Shown here in pieces: positions 43,603 through 51,817 of a DNA stretch of 64,000 nucleotides (its first letter is position 1; each line of letters opens with the position of its first letter). The notes beneath the pieces were generated by a model. It searched no databases. It saw only the letters and a list, made by a program, of their open reading frames with translations, and had not been told where the DNA came from. This DNA is from Micromonospora sp. H61 (GTDB lineage Bacteria; Actinomycetota; Actinomycetes; Mycobacteriales; Micromonosporaceae): the NCBI RefSeq assembly GCF_018070325.1, contig NZ_JAGPXY010000010.1:1-64000 (forward strand). The letters run 5' to 3'. Made by a program: the position numbers and the translations under genes.

Positions 43603-44712
43603 ATGCCTGTCGACCTCAGCGCTGCCGACGCGCTGGCGCTGCGGATGACCAGCCTGCTGCTGCGCCCACACCCGAGCACCCGACCCGGCAGCGTCGCCGA
43701 GGTGGTCGAGTGGTTCGGCGCGATGCAGGCACAGGATCTGGCCAGCGGGCTGTGGTCGCTGGGCGCCCGGCTACCCGGTCGCGGCGTGGCCGACGTGCAG
43801 GCGGCGTTGGAGCGGCGTGAGGCGCTGCGCACCTGGCCGATGCGGGGCACCGTGCACCTCGTCCCGCCCGCCGACGCCCGCTGGATGCTGGAGCTGACCG
43901 GCGTACGATCCCTGGCCGGCGTGGCGACCCGGCGCGCGCAGCTCGGGCTCACCGAGGCCGACGCGGACCGGGCGGTGGACGTCCTCGGCACCGCGTTGGC
44001 CGGCGGCGGTCGACTCACCCGCGCGCAGTGCCTGGCCACCCTGCGGGCGGCCGGCCTGGGCACCGACGGGCAGCGTGGCTACCACCTGCTGTGGTATGCG
44101 AGCGTTCGCGGCGTGACGTGCGTGGCGCCGAACGTCGGCACCGAGCAGACCTTCGCCCTGCTCGACGAGTGGGCACCCACGTCCCACCGGCTGGAGCGGG
44201 ACGAGGCGCTGGCCCTGCTCGCCCACCGCTACGTCCGCGGCCACGGCCCGGTCACCGACCGGGAGTTCGCCGGGTGGAGCGGCCTCACCCTCACCGACGC
44301 CCGACGCGGCCTGGCCGCCGCCGACGACGCACTGAGCACGGTACGCGTCGACGGCACTCCGATGTACGTCGACGCGGCAGTGGCCGACGCGCCGCGCACC
44401 GCGCCGGACGACGTGTTGGCGCTGCCCGGCTTCGACGAGTATCTGCTCGGCTTCCGGGACCGCACGTTGATGCTCGACCCCGCCCACCAGGCGGCCGTCG
44501 TGCCGGGCAACAACGGCATCTTCCAGGCCACAGTGGTCCGCGCCGGTCGGGTGGTGGGCGTGTGGAAGCGCCGGATCGGCCGCACCGCGGTGACCGTGAC
44601 GATCCAGCCGCTCACGACGCTCGACGTCGCGGCGCGGGCCCGGGTGGAGCGGGCGCTCGGGCGCTACGCCGACTTCCTCGGGCTGCCGGCCCGCTTCGAC
44701 TGGCTGACCTGA
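43603..44712 (+). CDS. Winged-helix DNA-binding protein, AlkZ-like (HTH_42)
   Basis: This is a 369-residue protein of the HTH_42/AlkZ superfamily, three tandem winged-helix units plus a beta-barrel. It carries GAMQAQDLASGLWSL with the Gln-x-Gln (Q42-A-Q44) that catalyses base excision in AlkZ and YcaQ glycosylases, then TWPMRGTVHLVPPADARWML. In Streptomyces AlkZ repairs azinomycin crosslinks; the present copy is a housekeeping-type homologue by context, and glycosylase activity is an inference. ATG 43603 with AAGGAG. It converges with malQ, only 10 bp between stops. Confidence 0.88.
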   Translation: MPVDLSAADALALRMTSLLLRPHPSTRPGSVAEVVEWFGAMQAQDLASGLWSLGARLPGRGVADVQAALERREALRTWPMRGTVHLVPPADARWMLELTGVRSLAGVATRRAQLGLTEADADRAVDVLGTALAGGGRLTRAQCLATLRAAGLGTDGQRGYHLLWYASVRGVTCVAPNVGTEQTFALLDEWAPTSHRLERDEALALLAHRYVRGHGPVTDREFAGWSGLTLTDARRGLAAADDALSTVRVDGTPMYVDAAVADAPRTAPDDVLALPGFDEYLLGFRDRTLMLDPAHQAAVVPGNNGIFQATVVRAGRVVGVWKRRIGRTAVTVTIQPLTTLDVAARARVERALGRYADFLGLPARFDWLT

Positions 44713-44722
44713 GCGGGCCGCG

Positions 44723-46780
44723 TCACTCGTCGGCGGCCGGCGTCGGGGCCGCCGGTCGTGGGCGGGCGGCGCTGAGCAGGCCGACGATGCGGGCCACCCG
44801 GGGGTCGGCGCGGATCTGCGCCACGCTGGCCGGCAGCGGCAGCCGCCAGTTCGGGTACTCGTCCACAGTGCCCGGCATGTTGGGTTGGCGCACCTCGCCC
44901 AGCACGTCGTAGAGGGAGACACCGAGCAGCCGGGTCGGGCTGGCCGCGAGCGCGGCGTGCATGGCCACCACCACCTCGCCGTCGTCGGGCGTCGCCGTCG
45001 CCTCAGGCAACGCCGGATCGGCATCCGTCCTTTGCTCTGCACCCGCGGAGGCGACAGTCACGGTCGGTAGCTGCGGTGTCGGCTCGGGCAGCAGGTTCTC
45101 AGCCCGCAACATCGTGAGCAGCCGATCCCGATCGGCGGCGGCGCGGGCCCGCTCCACCGCCACGTCGGTGCCGAGCAGCTTCAGCTCGTCACGCACCCGC
45201 ACGTGCTCGCCGGTCAGGAAGCCCGGCGCGGTGGGCAGGTCGTGGGTGGAGATGGTGGCGAGGGCGTTGCGCGGCCACCGGGCCGGCGGGACGAAGTCAC
45301 CGGCCTCGTCGCGCGCGAACCACAGCACTGTCGAGCCGAGCATGTTGCGCCCCCGCAACCCTCGGGTCACCGCCGGTTGGACAGTGCCGAGGTCCTCACC
45401 GACCACCACCGCGCCGGCCCGGTGCGCCTCCAACGCGAGGATGCCGAGCATCGCCTCGGCGTCGTAGCGCACGTAGGTGCCCTCGGCCGCGCCGCCGCCC
45501 GGCGGCACCCACCACAGCCGCCACAGGCCGGCGACGTGGTCGACCCGCAGACCACCGGCGTGCCGCAGGACGCGGCGCAGCATGTCCCGGTACGCGGCGT
45601 AGCCGGTGGCGGCGAGCCGGTCTGGACGCCACGCGGCGAGCCCCCAGTCCTGGCCGAGCTGGTTGAAGTCGTCCGGCGGCGCGCCGACCCGCACACCCTG
45701 GGCCAGCACGTCGGCGAGCTGCCACCCGTCCGCGCCGCCCGGGTCGATGCCGACGGCCAGGTCGTGCACGACGCCGACCGGCATCCCGGCCGAGCGGGCC
45801 GCCGCCGTGACGGCGTCGAGTTGCTCGTCGCAGAGGTGTTGCAACCAGGCGTGGAAGGCGACCCGGTCGGCGAGGCGCCGACGCTGCTCGGCGACCGCCG
45901 GGGCGTCGGGGTGGTGCAGCTCCGCCGGCCAGGCACGCCAGTCATTGCCGTGCCGCTCGGCGAGCGCGCACCAGGTGGCGAAGCTGGCCAGCGCCGGGTC
46001 CGCGGCAAGATCCACCGGCTGGGCGTACGGGTGCAGCAACTCCAGGGCGCGCCGCTTGGCGGCCCACACCTCGTCGTAGTCGATCAGCGGCCCCCGGTCG
46101 GGACGCAGCGCGTCGACCACCGCACGGGTCGCCGGGTCCGCCGCCCGGTACGCGGCGGTGTCGCTGACCCGCAGGTAGAGCGGATTGACGAAGCGTCGAC
46201 TGGCCGGCGAATACGGTGAGGTGGCCACCGGGTGCGCCGGCCCGACCGCGTGCAGCGGGTTGAGCAGCACCAGCCCCGCCCCGTTGGCACCCGCCCATTC
46301 GGTGAACTCGGCGAGGTCACCGAGGTCACCCATGCCCCAGGAGCGCTCCGAGGTGAGCGCGTAGAGCTGGAGCATCCACCCCCAGCTCGACGGCGGCACC
46401 GGCAGTCGGCGCGGCACCACCACCACTGTCACCTCGCGGTCGGCGCAGGCCAGCCGGTGCCACCCCAGCGGCAGGTCCGCTGGCAGCTCACCGTCGACCG
46501 CGCGACGGCGACCGTCCTCCAGTGCCACCACCCCCGGGCCGGGCAGCGCCCGGCTGCGGCCGTGGGTGAGCACGACCGTCTCCGGCAGGGCGCTCCGGTC
46601 GACAGCACGGGCGGCGGCGAGTGCGTCGGCGATCGCCGACGGGCTGGTGGCGTCCACGCCGAGCAGCCCCAGCACACCCACCACGGTCTCCGGTGCGACA
46701 GCGACGCGGCGGTGCCGCCAATCCTCGTACCAGGTGGAAACACCGTGCGCGTTTGCCAGCGCGGCCAACCGTCGGTTCAT
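44723..46780 (-). CDS. malQ: 4-alpha-glucanotransferase (GH77)
   Basis: This is a 685-residue amylomaltase. An N-terminal extension of about 130 residues is followed by the GH77 barrel: WGMLQLYALTSERSWGMGDLGDLAEF near 150, SPYSPASRRFVNPLYL near 200, the nucleophile Asp in LRVDHVAGLWRLWW, acid/base Glu in VVGEDLG and STHDLPT. It transfers alpha-1,4-glucan chains between malto-oligosaccharides, feeding glycogen or maltodextrin use. Cytoplasmic. ATG 46780 starts the recognisable protein; the frame upstream is not coding-like. It is separated from the sugar importer by a 19-bp palindrome, so transcription is probably independent. Confidence 0.94.
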   Translation of the reverse strand: MNRRLAALANAHGVSTWYEDWRHRRVAVAPETVVGVLGLLGVDATSPSAIADALAAARAVDRSALPETVVLTHGRSRALPGPGVVALEDGRRRAVDGELPADLPLGWHRLACADREVTVVVVPRRLPVPPSSWGWMLQLYALTSERSWGMGDLGDLAEFTEWAGANGAGLVLLNPLHAVGPAHPVATSPYSPASRRFVNPLYLRVSDTAAYRAADPATRAVVDALRPDRGPLIDYDEVWAAKRRALELLHPYAQPVDLAADPALASFATWCALAERHGNDWRAWPAELHHPDAPAVAEQRRRLADRVAFHAWLQHLCDEQLDAVTAAARSAGMPVGVVHDLAVGIDPGGADGWQLADVLAQGVRVGAPPDDFNQLGQDWGLAAWRPDRLAATGYAAYRDMLRRVLRHAGGLRVDHVAGLWRLWWVPPGGGAAEGTYVRYDAEAMLGILALEAHRAGAVVVGEDLGTVQPAVTRGLRGRNMLGSTVLWFARDEAGDFVPPARWPRNALATISTHDLPTAPGFLTGEHVRVRDELKLLGTDVAVERARAAADRDRLLTMLRAENLLPEPTPQLPTVTVASAGAEQRTDADPALPEATATPDDGEVVVAMHAALAASPTRLLGVSLYDVLGEVRQPNMPGTVDEYPNWRLPLPASVAQIRADPRVARIVGLLSAARPRPAAPTPAADE

Positions 46781-46869
46781 CCCGCCCCCCGCTTCACGAC
46801 GAAACCTGCGACCACCCTGCCACGCCCGCCCCCACCCCGCAGGACACGGCGGGCCGCCCCGAACCCCCA

Positions 46870-46947
46870 GCGCCGATCTTGCACTTTCTGTCCCGACACA
46901 AGGGGCAGTCCACCCCATGTCGACAACCGAAAGTGCAAGATCGGCGC
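46870..46947. repeat. Long perfect intergenic palindrome (GCGCCGATCTTGCAC...)
   Basis: 19-base arms (GCGCCGATCTTGCACTTTC and its exact complement) are separated by 40 bases. It lies between the sugar-importer ATPase stop (46959) and the malQ start (46780), both on the minus strand. It could terminate the importer operon. It has no T-tract and resembles the elements at 23867 and 58772. Confidence 0.85.
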
Positions 46948-46958
46948 GAAATGGACCG

Positions 46959-48167
46959 TCAGTCGGCGAGCGCTCCGGCGGCCCGGCCCTCGTGCAGGGT
47001 CAGGTTGCGGCCGTTTGCCGGGTCGAACAGGTGGATCTTCTCCAGGTTGAACCAGACCCGCCGGGACTGCCCCTCGGCGACGCCGGACTCGGCGGACAGC
47101 CGGGTCACCAGGTTGCCGCCGGCGCCGGCGAAGTCGGCGGCGCCGGCGTCGGCGGCCAGCTCCTCCAACTCGGCGGCGCTGGCCTTCTCCCCCTCGACGG
47201 TGAAGTAGACGTACTTGTCCGAGCCCATCGACTCGACGATGTCCACCGGCGCCTCGAACTCCATGCCCCGCCGACGGGTGTCGTCGTCGACCAGTTCGGC
47301 GTCCTCGAAGTGCTCGGGTCGGATGCCGAGGATCAGCTCGCGGGGCGCGTCGGCCGACTCCAGCTCCCGGCGGACCCGGTCACCGATCGGCACCTTGCCC
47401 AGGGCGGTGTGCAGCTCGCCGTCCTGCACTGCGGCGTGCAGGAAGTTCATCGACGGCGAGCCGATGAAGCCGGCCACGAAGAGGTTCTTCGGGTGGTCGT
47501 ACAGCTCCTGCGGCGGCCCGACCTGCTGCACCGCGCCGCCGCGCATGATCACCACGCGGTCGCCGAGGGTCATCGCCTCGGTCTGGTCGTGGGTGACGTA
47601 GACGGTGGTGGTGCCGAGCTGCTTCTGCAGGCGGGACACCACGGTGCGCATCTGCACCCGCAGCTTGGCGTCGAGGTTGGACAGCGGCTCGTCCATCAGG
47701 AACGCCTTCGGCTGCCGGACGATCGCCCGGCCCATCGCCACCCGCTGACGCTGGCCACCCGAGAGGTTGGCCGGTTTGCGGTCCAGCAGCGAGGTCAGCT
47801 CCAGCACCTTCGCCGCCTCGTCGACCTTGCGGTCGATGGTCTCCTTGTCGAGCTTCGCCAGCCGCAGCGGGAACGCCATGTTCTCCCGCACTGTCATGTT
47901 CGGGTACAGCGCGTACGACTGGAACACCATGGCGATGTCCCGGTCCCGGGGAGCCTTGTCGTTGACCCGCTGCCCGGCGATGCGCAGCTCACCGGAGCTG
48001 ATGTCCTCCAGCCCGGCGATCATGTTGAGGGTGGTGGACTTGCCGCAGCCCGAGGGCCCGACCAGGATCACGAACTCGCCGTCGGCGATCTCCAGGTCGA
48101 CGTCCTGCACGGCGACGGTCCCGTCCGGGAAGCTCTTGCTCACCTTGTCCAGCACGATGTCAGCCAT
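46959..48167 (-). CDS. Sugar ABC transporter ATPase (SugC/MsmK/UgpC type)
   Basis: This is a 402-residue nucleotide-binding subunit. Walker A GPSGCGKST is at residues 37-45, the Q-loop in FQSYALYP, signature LSGGQRQRVAMG near 135, Walker B FLMDEPLSNLD near 157, the H-loop in YVTHDQTEAM. A C-terminal regulatory OB (TOBE) domain spans about 240-400. It powers uptake through the two permeases upstream. Order SBP, permease, permease, ATPase equals lpqY-sugA-sugB-sugC of mycobacteria. It starts 10 bases after the permease stop and has ATG 48167. Confidence 0.95.
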   Translation of the reverse strand: MADIVLDKVSKSFPDGTVAVQDVDLEIADGEFVILVGPSGCGKSTTLNMIAGLEDISSGELRIAGQRVNDKAPRDRDIAMVFQSYALYPNMTVRENMAFPLRLAKLDKETIDRKVDEAAKVLELTSLLDRKPANLSGGQRQRVAMGRAIVRQPKAFLMDEPLSNLDAKLRVQMRTVVSRLQKQLGTTTVYVTHDQTEAMTLGDRVVIMRGGAVQQVGPPQELYDHPKNLFVAGFIGSPSMNFLHAAVQDGELHTALGKVPIGDRVRRELESADAPRELILGIRPEHFEDAELVDDDTRRRGMEFEAPVDIVESMGSDKYVYFTVEGEKASAAELEELAADAGAADFAGAGGNLVTRLSAESGVAEGQSRRVWFNLEKIHLFDPANGRNLTLHEGRAAGALAD

Positions 48168-48177
48168 GACTACCCAC

Positions 48178-49014
48178 CTATCCCTTGACCGCGCCGGAGG
48201 TCAGACCGGACACGATGCGACGCTGGAAGAAGAGAACGAACAGGATGATCGGAACGGTGATCACCACGGCGGCGGCGCAGATCGCCCCGGTGGGGTCCTC
48301 GAACTGGGACGCGCCGGTGAAGAACGACAACGCGGCCGGCACCGTGCGGGACCGCTCGGTCGAGGTGAGCGAGATGGCGAACAGGAAGTCGTTCCAGCAG
48401 AAGATGAAGACCAGGATCGCCGTGGTGAACAGCCCGGGCGCGGCCAGTGGCGCGATCACCCGCCGGAACGCCTGCCCCTGGGTGGCGCCGTCCATCTTCG
48501 CTGCCTTCTCCAGGTCCCACGGGATCTGCTTGAAGAACGCCGACAGCGTGTAGATCGCCAGCGGTAGCGCGAAGGTGATGTACGGCAGGATCAGCCCCAG
48601 CCAGGTGTCGAAGATCTTGAGCTGACGCTCGATCTCGAACAGCGGCGACACCAGTGACACCTGCGGGAACATCGCGATCAGCAGGGAGACGCCGACCAGC
48701 AGCTTCTTACCGGGGAAGTCCAGCCGGCTGATCGCGTACGCGGCCATCGCGCCGAGCACCACAGCGATCAGCGTGGCGATCAGCGCGATGCCGATGGAGT
48801 TGACCAGCGCCCGGACGAACTGGTCGGTGTCGAAGATGGTCCGGTAGTTGTCCAGCGTCCACTCCCGGGGGATGAAGTTCCCGTCGGTGAGGGTGGCCGG
48901 TGTCTTGAACGACAGCGACGCGATCCACAGCACCGGGACCAGCGCGAAGACGACCACGAGGACGTCGAGCAGGCCCCAGCGCAGCTTTGCCCTGGTAGTG
49001 GTTTCGACAGCCAT
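48178..49014 (-). CDS. Carbohydrate ABC transporter permease (SugB/MalG type)
   Basis: This is a 278-residue inner-membrane permease with six transmembrane helices. The first is at about residues 13-32 ([20 protein letters not shown]) and the ATPase-contacting EAA-like loop is [26 protein letters not shown] near 192-217. It forms the channel with the preceding permease. It begins 1 base after the other permease's stop region (49016), so the genes are one operon. ATG start. Confidence 0.95.
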   Translation of the reverse strand: MAVETTTRAKLRWGLLDVLVVVFALVPVLWIASLSFKTPATLTDGNFIPREWTLDNYRTIFDTDQFVRALVNSIGIALIATLIAVVLGAMAAYAISRLDFPGKKLLVGVSLLIAMFPQVSLVSPLFEIERQLKIFDTWLGLILPYITFALPLAIYTLSAFFKQIPWDLEKAAKMDGATQGQAFRRVIAPLAAPGLFTTAILVFIFCWNDFLFAISLTSTERSRTVPAALSFFTGASQFEDPTGAICAAAVVITVPIILFVLFFQRRIVSGLTSGAVKG

Positions 49015-49015
49015 G

Positions 49016-49999
49016 TCAGCGCCTCTCTCCGTCGTCGCTGCCCGGAGCAGCGGTGCCGAACAGCTTCACGAAGACGAAGGCGATGATCGCCACGGTGATG
49101 AAGATCAGCACCGACATCGTCGAACCGATGCCGAGGTTGAGGCCCCGGATCAGGTTGTTGTAGGCGAGCATCGACACCGACGACGTCTCGTTGCCTCCGG
49201 CGGTCAACACGAAAATGTTGTCGAAGACCCGGAACGCGTCCAGGGTGCGGAACAGCAACGCGACCAGGATCGCCGGCTTCATCACCGGCAGCATCACCTT
49301 GGTGAACTTCTGCCAGGCGGTCGCGCCGTCGGTGGAGGCCGCCTTGAGCAGGTCCTCCGGGACCAGCGCCAGGCCGGCCATCAGCAGCAGCGCCATGAAC
49401 GGGGTGGTCTTCCAGATCTCCGCCAGCATGATGATCGCCAGGGAGCTGGCCCGTTCGGTGAGCGGCGCGCCGTCGCTGAACAGGTCGGCCAGGTAGCCGG
49501 TGCCGGGCGTCCAGGCGTACCGCCAGGAGAACGCGGCGACCACTGTGACGATCCCGTACGGGATCAGCGCCGAGGTCCGGACCAGGCCGCGCCCGATCAG
49601 GGTGCGGTGCATGATGATCGCCAGGCCCATGCCGAGCACCAGCTCGACGGCGACGGTGACCACCGTGATCAGCATGGTCACCCCGAACGCGGTCCACCAG
49701 AACTCGTTGGTGAGCACAGTGACGTAGTTCTCCAGCCCGATGAACTCACGCTGGTCGGGGAAGCGCAGGTCGAAGCGCTGCAACGACAGCCAGACCGAGT
49801 AGATGATCGGGTACGCGGTCACCGCGATCATGACCAGCGCGGCTGGCGCGCAGAGCAGCAGACCGAGCCGGCGTTCGGCCTTCTTGTTCTCGCTCAACGG
49901 GGGCTTGCGACGGCCGCCGCGTTGCTTCGGTACGGCGGCGGGCCGGCGGGTCTCCTCAGCGGCGACGTCGGCGCCGGTCGGCGTGGCGTTGATACTCAC
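49016..49999 (-). CDS. Carbohydrate ABC transporter permease (SugA/MalF type)
   Basis: This is a 327-residue permease with a basic cytoplasmic N-terminus ([21 protein letters not shown]) and six transmembrane helices from about residue 45. The EAA loop [25 protein letters not shown] is near 230-255. The GTG at 49999 overlaps the substrate-binding protein's stop as GTGA. Confidence 0.95.
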   Translation of the reverse strand: MSINATPTGADVAAEETRRPAAVPKQRGGRRKPPLSENKKAERRLGLLLCAPAALVMIAVTAYPIIYSVWLSLQRFDLRFPDQREFIGLENYVTVLTNEFWWTAFGVTMLITVVTVAVELVLGMGLAIIMHRTLIGRGLVRTSALIPYGIVTVVAAFSWRYAWTPGTGYLADLFSDGAPLTERASSLAIIMLAEIWKTTPFMALLLMAGLALVPEDLLKAASTDGATAWQKFTKVMLPVMKPAILVALLFRTLDAFRVFDNIFVLTAGGNETSSVSMLAYNNLIRGLNLGIGSTMSVLIFITVAIIAFVFVKLFGTAAPGSDDGERR

Positions 50000-51282
50000 G
50001 GCAGGACCCCCTTGGACTGGAGGGCGTCGGCGATGGCGCCGCGCAGCTCGTCGGCGGTCTGCTGCGGGCGGATCCCGGACGGCGGCGACAGGATCGCCGA
50101 CATCACTGTGGAGATGCTCTGGTAGGCGGGGGTCAGCGGACGCGTCGCGGGCTCCTTCAGCTCCTCCAGGATGGTGTCCTTCATCGGGTACGCCTCGGTC
50201 ATCTCCGGGTCGTCGAAGACGGCCTCGATGGTCGGCGGCACACCGTCGTTGATGGCGGAGAACTTCTGATGCTCGGCGCTGCGGATGCACCGGGCCGCCT
50301 CGAAGGACTGCTCCGGGTGCTTGGAGTAGGAGCTGACCGCCAGGTTGACCCCACCGATGGTGACCTTGCTGGGGGTGCCCTCGTCGATGCCCGGGATCCG
50401 AGCCCAGCCGACCTGCTTGGCCAGCTCCGGGTTCGCCTCCTGAAGTGCGGGGTAGACGAACGGCCAGTTCACCTGGAACGCGCCCGCGCCGGACTGGAAC
50501 TCCAGCCGAACCGGGTCCTCGGTGGCGTTGCTGAACGACGGCGAGGTCACGCCCGACGTGGCGAACGTCTTCAGCTGCTCCAACGCCCGGACCGTGCCCT
50601 CGTCCATCACGGCCTTCGTACCGTCGTCGTTGAGGATCTTCCCGCCGGCGCTTTCGGCGAGGGTGTTGTAGAGGACGACCAGACCCTCGTACTGCGCGCC
50701 CATGGTGAGCACCTGGTACGGCTTGCCCTGGTCCTTGAGCTGCTGGGCCGCGTTGATCATCTGGTCCCAGGTGGTCGGCGGCTGCGGCACCAGGTCCTTG
50801 CGGTACCAGAGCAACTGGACATTGGTGTTCTTCGGCGCCGCGTACAACTTGTCCTCGTACCGGGCGGTGTCCAACGGCCCGGCGAGGGTGCCCTGCTCGA
50901 CCTCGGCCTTGTCCTGGCCGGTCCACTCGCGGATCCAGTCGGCGCTGGCGAACTCCTGGGTCCACGTGACGTCGAGCCCGAGCAGATCCATCCCGCTGTC
51001 CTCGGCGGCCAGCCGGCGCACCATCTGCACCCGCTGGTCGTCGGCCTGCCGGGGCAGCACCCGATAGGCGATCTCGTACCGTCCCTGAGCCTGCGCGTTG
51101 CAGTCGTCGACGACCTTCTGCAGGTTCTGCTCCGGCGGGTAGTACAGGTTGATCGTCGGTGGGCCACCGGCGTCGTCCGCGCCACACGCGGCCAGCGGCG
51201 CCACGAGTGCCAGTGCGGCAGCCGCCGCGCCCAGCCGAACAACCGGCCGGCGTCGGTGTCGAGCCGTTTCGGGGTCCGTCAT
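49996..51282 (-). CDS. Sugar-binding lipoprotein (LpqY/trehalose-maltose type)
   Basis: This is a 428-residue extracellular binding lipoprotein. An N-terminal basic stretch and helix (AAAAALALVAPLAACG) end in lipobox LAAC with Cys33. The mature protein has the family 1 solute-binding fold with MDLLGLDVTWTQEFASADWI, similar to LpqY/ThuE proteins that bind trehalose or alpha-glucosides. It delivers substrate to the permeases encoded directly downstream. ATG 51282 has a purine-rich GAGGAGAGGGGG site. The true sugar is not decided by sequence; gene order favours trehalose. Confidence 0.93.
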   Translation of the reverse strand: MTDPETARHRRRPVVRLGAAAAALALVAPLAACGADDAGGPPTINLYYPPEQNLQKVVDDCNAQAQGRYEIAYRVLPRQADDQRVQMVRRLAAEDSGMDLLGLDVTWTQEFASADWIREWTGQDKAEVEQGTLAGPLDTARYEDKLYAAPKNTNVQLLWYRKDLVPQPPTTWDQMINAAQQLKDQGKPYQVLTMGAQYEGLVVLYNTLAESAGGKILNDDGTKAVMDEGTVRALEQLKTFATSGVTSPSFSNATEDPVRLEFQSGAGAFQVNWPFVYPALQEANPELAKQVGWARIPGIDEGTPSKVTIGGVNLAVSSYSKHPEQSFEAARCIRSAEHQKFSAINDGVPPTIEAVFDDPEMTEAYPMKDTILEELKEPATRPLTPAYQSISTVMSAILSPPSGIRPQQTADELRGAIADALQSKGVLP

Positions 51283-51776
51283 CGCCCTCCCCCTCTCCTC
51301 GGCGAAAGACCGGGGAGGGCATCCGTGCCCCGGCGCACGGCGAGCCGATTCCGAGTCGGCAAGCTGCGGAAACTCCGGCCCGGATGCTCTGTAGCGGCTA
51401 CTCTGCCCCACCCGCGAAGTCGCGAAACCTGGCTGTCACACCGAGAGTGCACACAGCGACCGGCCCTCGGTGCCCTGCGCCCCGACCGCGCGTGATCGCG
51501 CTGGCAGCGGAGGGTTCGGCAGTAACCGACGGGCGGTGTGAGCATGATCGGCGCGCGGGCGGGTAGCGGCAGCGCACCGACTCCTCGCCAAGTTTGGAAG
51601 GCACCCATGCGAACACCGCTGTGTCGAGGTTCGAGACCTACCCGAAGTCGGTCAACCTCGGCCGGGCGGGATCAGGCCGATAGGCACGAGCATTGCCGCT
51701 GGCACCCCGACTCGCCGCGCCGCGCCGCACAGGCCCGCTCAGGTGACGTGCAAGACATCGGCGACCCTAGACGCCG
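51283..51776. other. Divergent intergenic region, importer and copper ATPase promoters
   Basis: About 500 bp without a supportable gene. Short open frames on both strands are shadows. It must hold the promoters of the importer operon (-) and the copper ATPase (+). I found no CebR-like or other LacI-type box for the importer. Confidence 0.6.
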
Positions 51777-51793
51777 ATACCCCCCGGGGGTAT
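51777..51793. promoter_or_regulatory. CsoR-type copper operator
   Basis: ATACCCCCCGGGGGTAT is a near-perfect GC-rich palindrome flanked by AT, the pattern bound by copper-sensing CsoR repressors in actinobacteria. It lies 25 bases before the start of a heavy-metal ATPase, in the expected promoter zone. Confidence 0.8.
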
Positions 51794-51817
51794 GTTGGGA
51801 GCGAGGAGGCGATCGTG

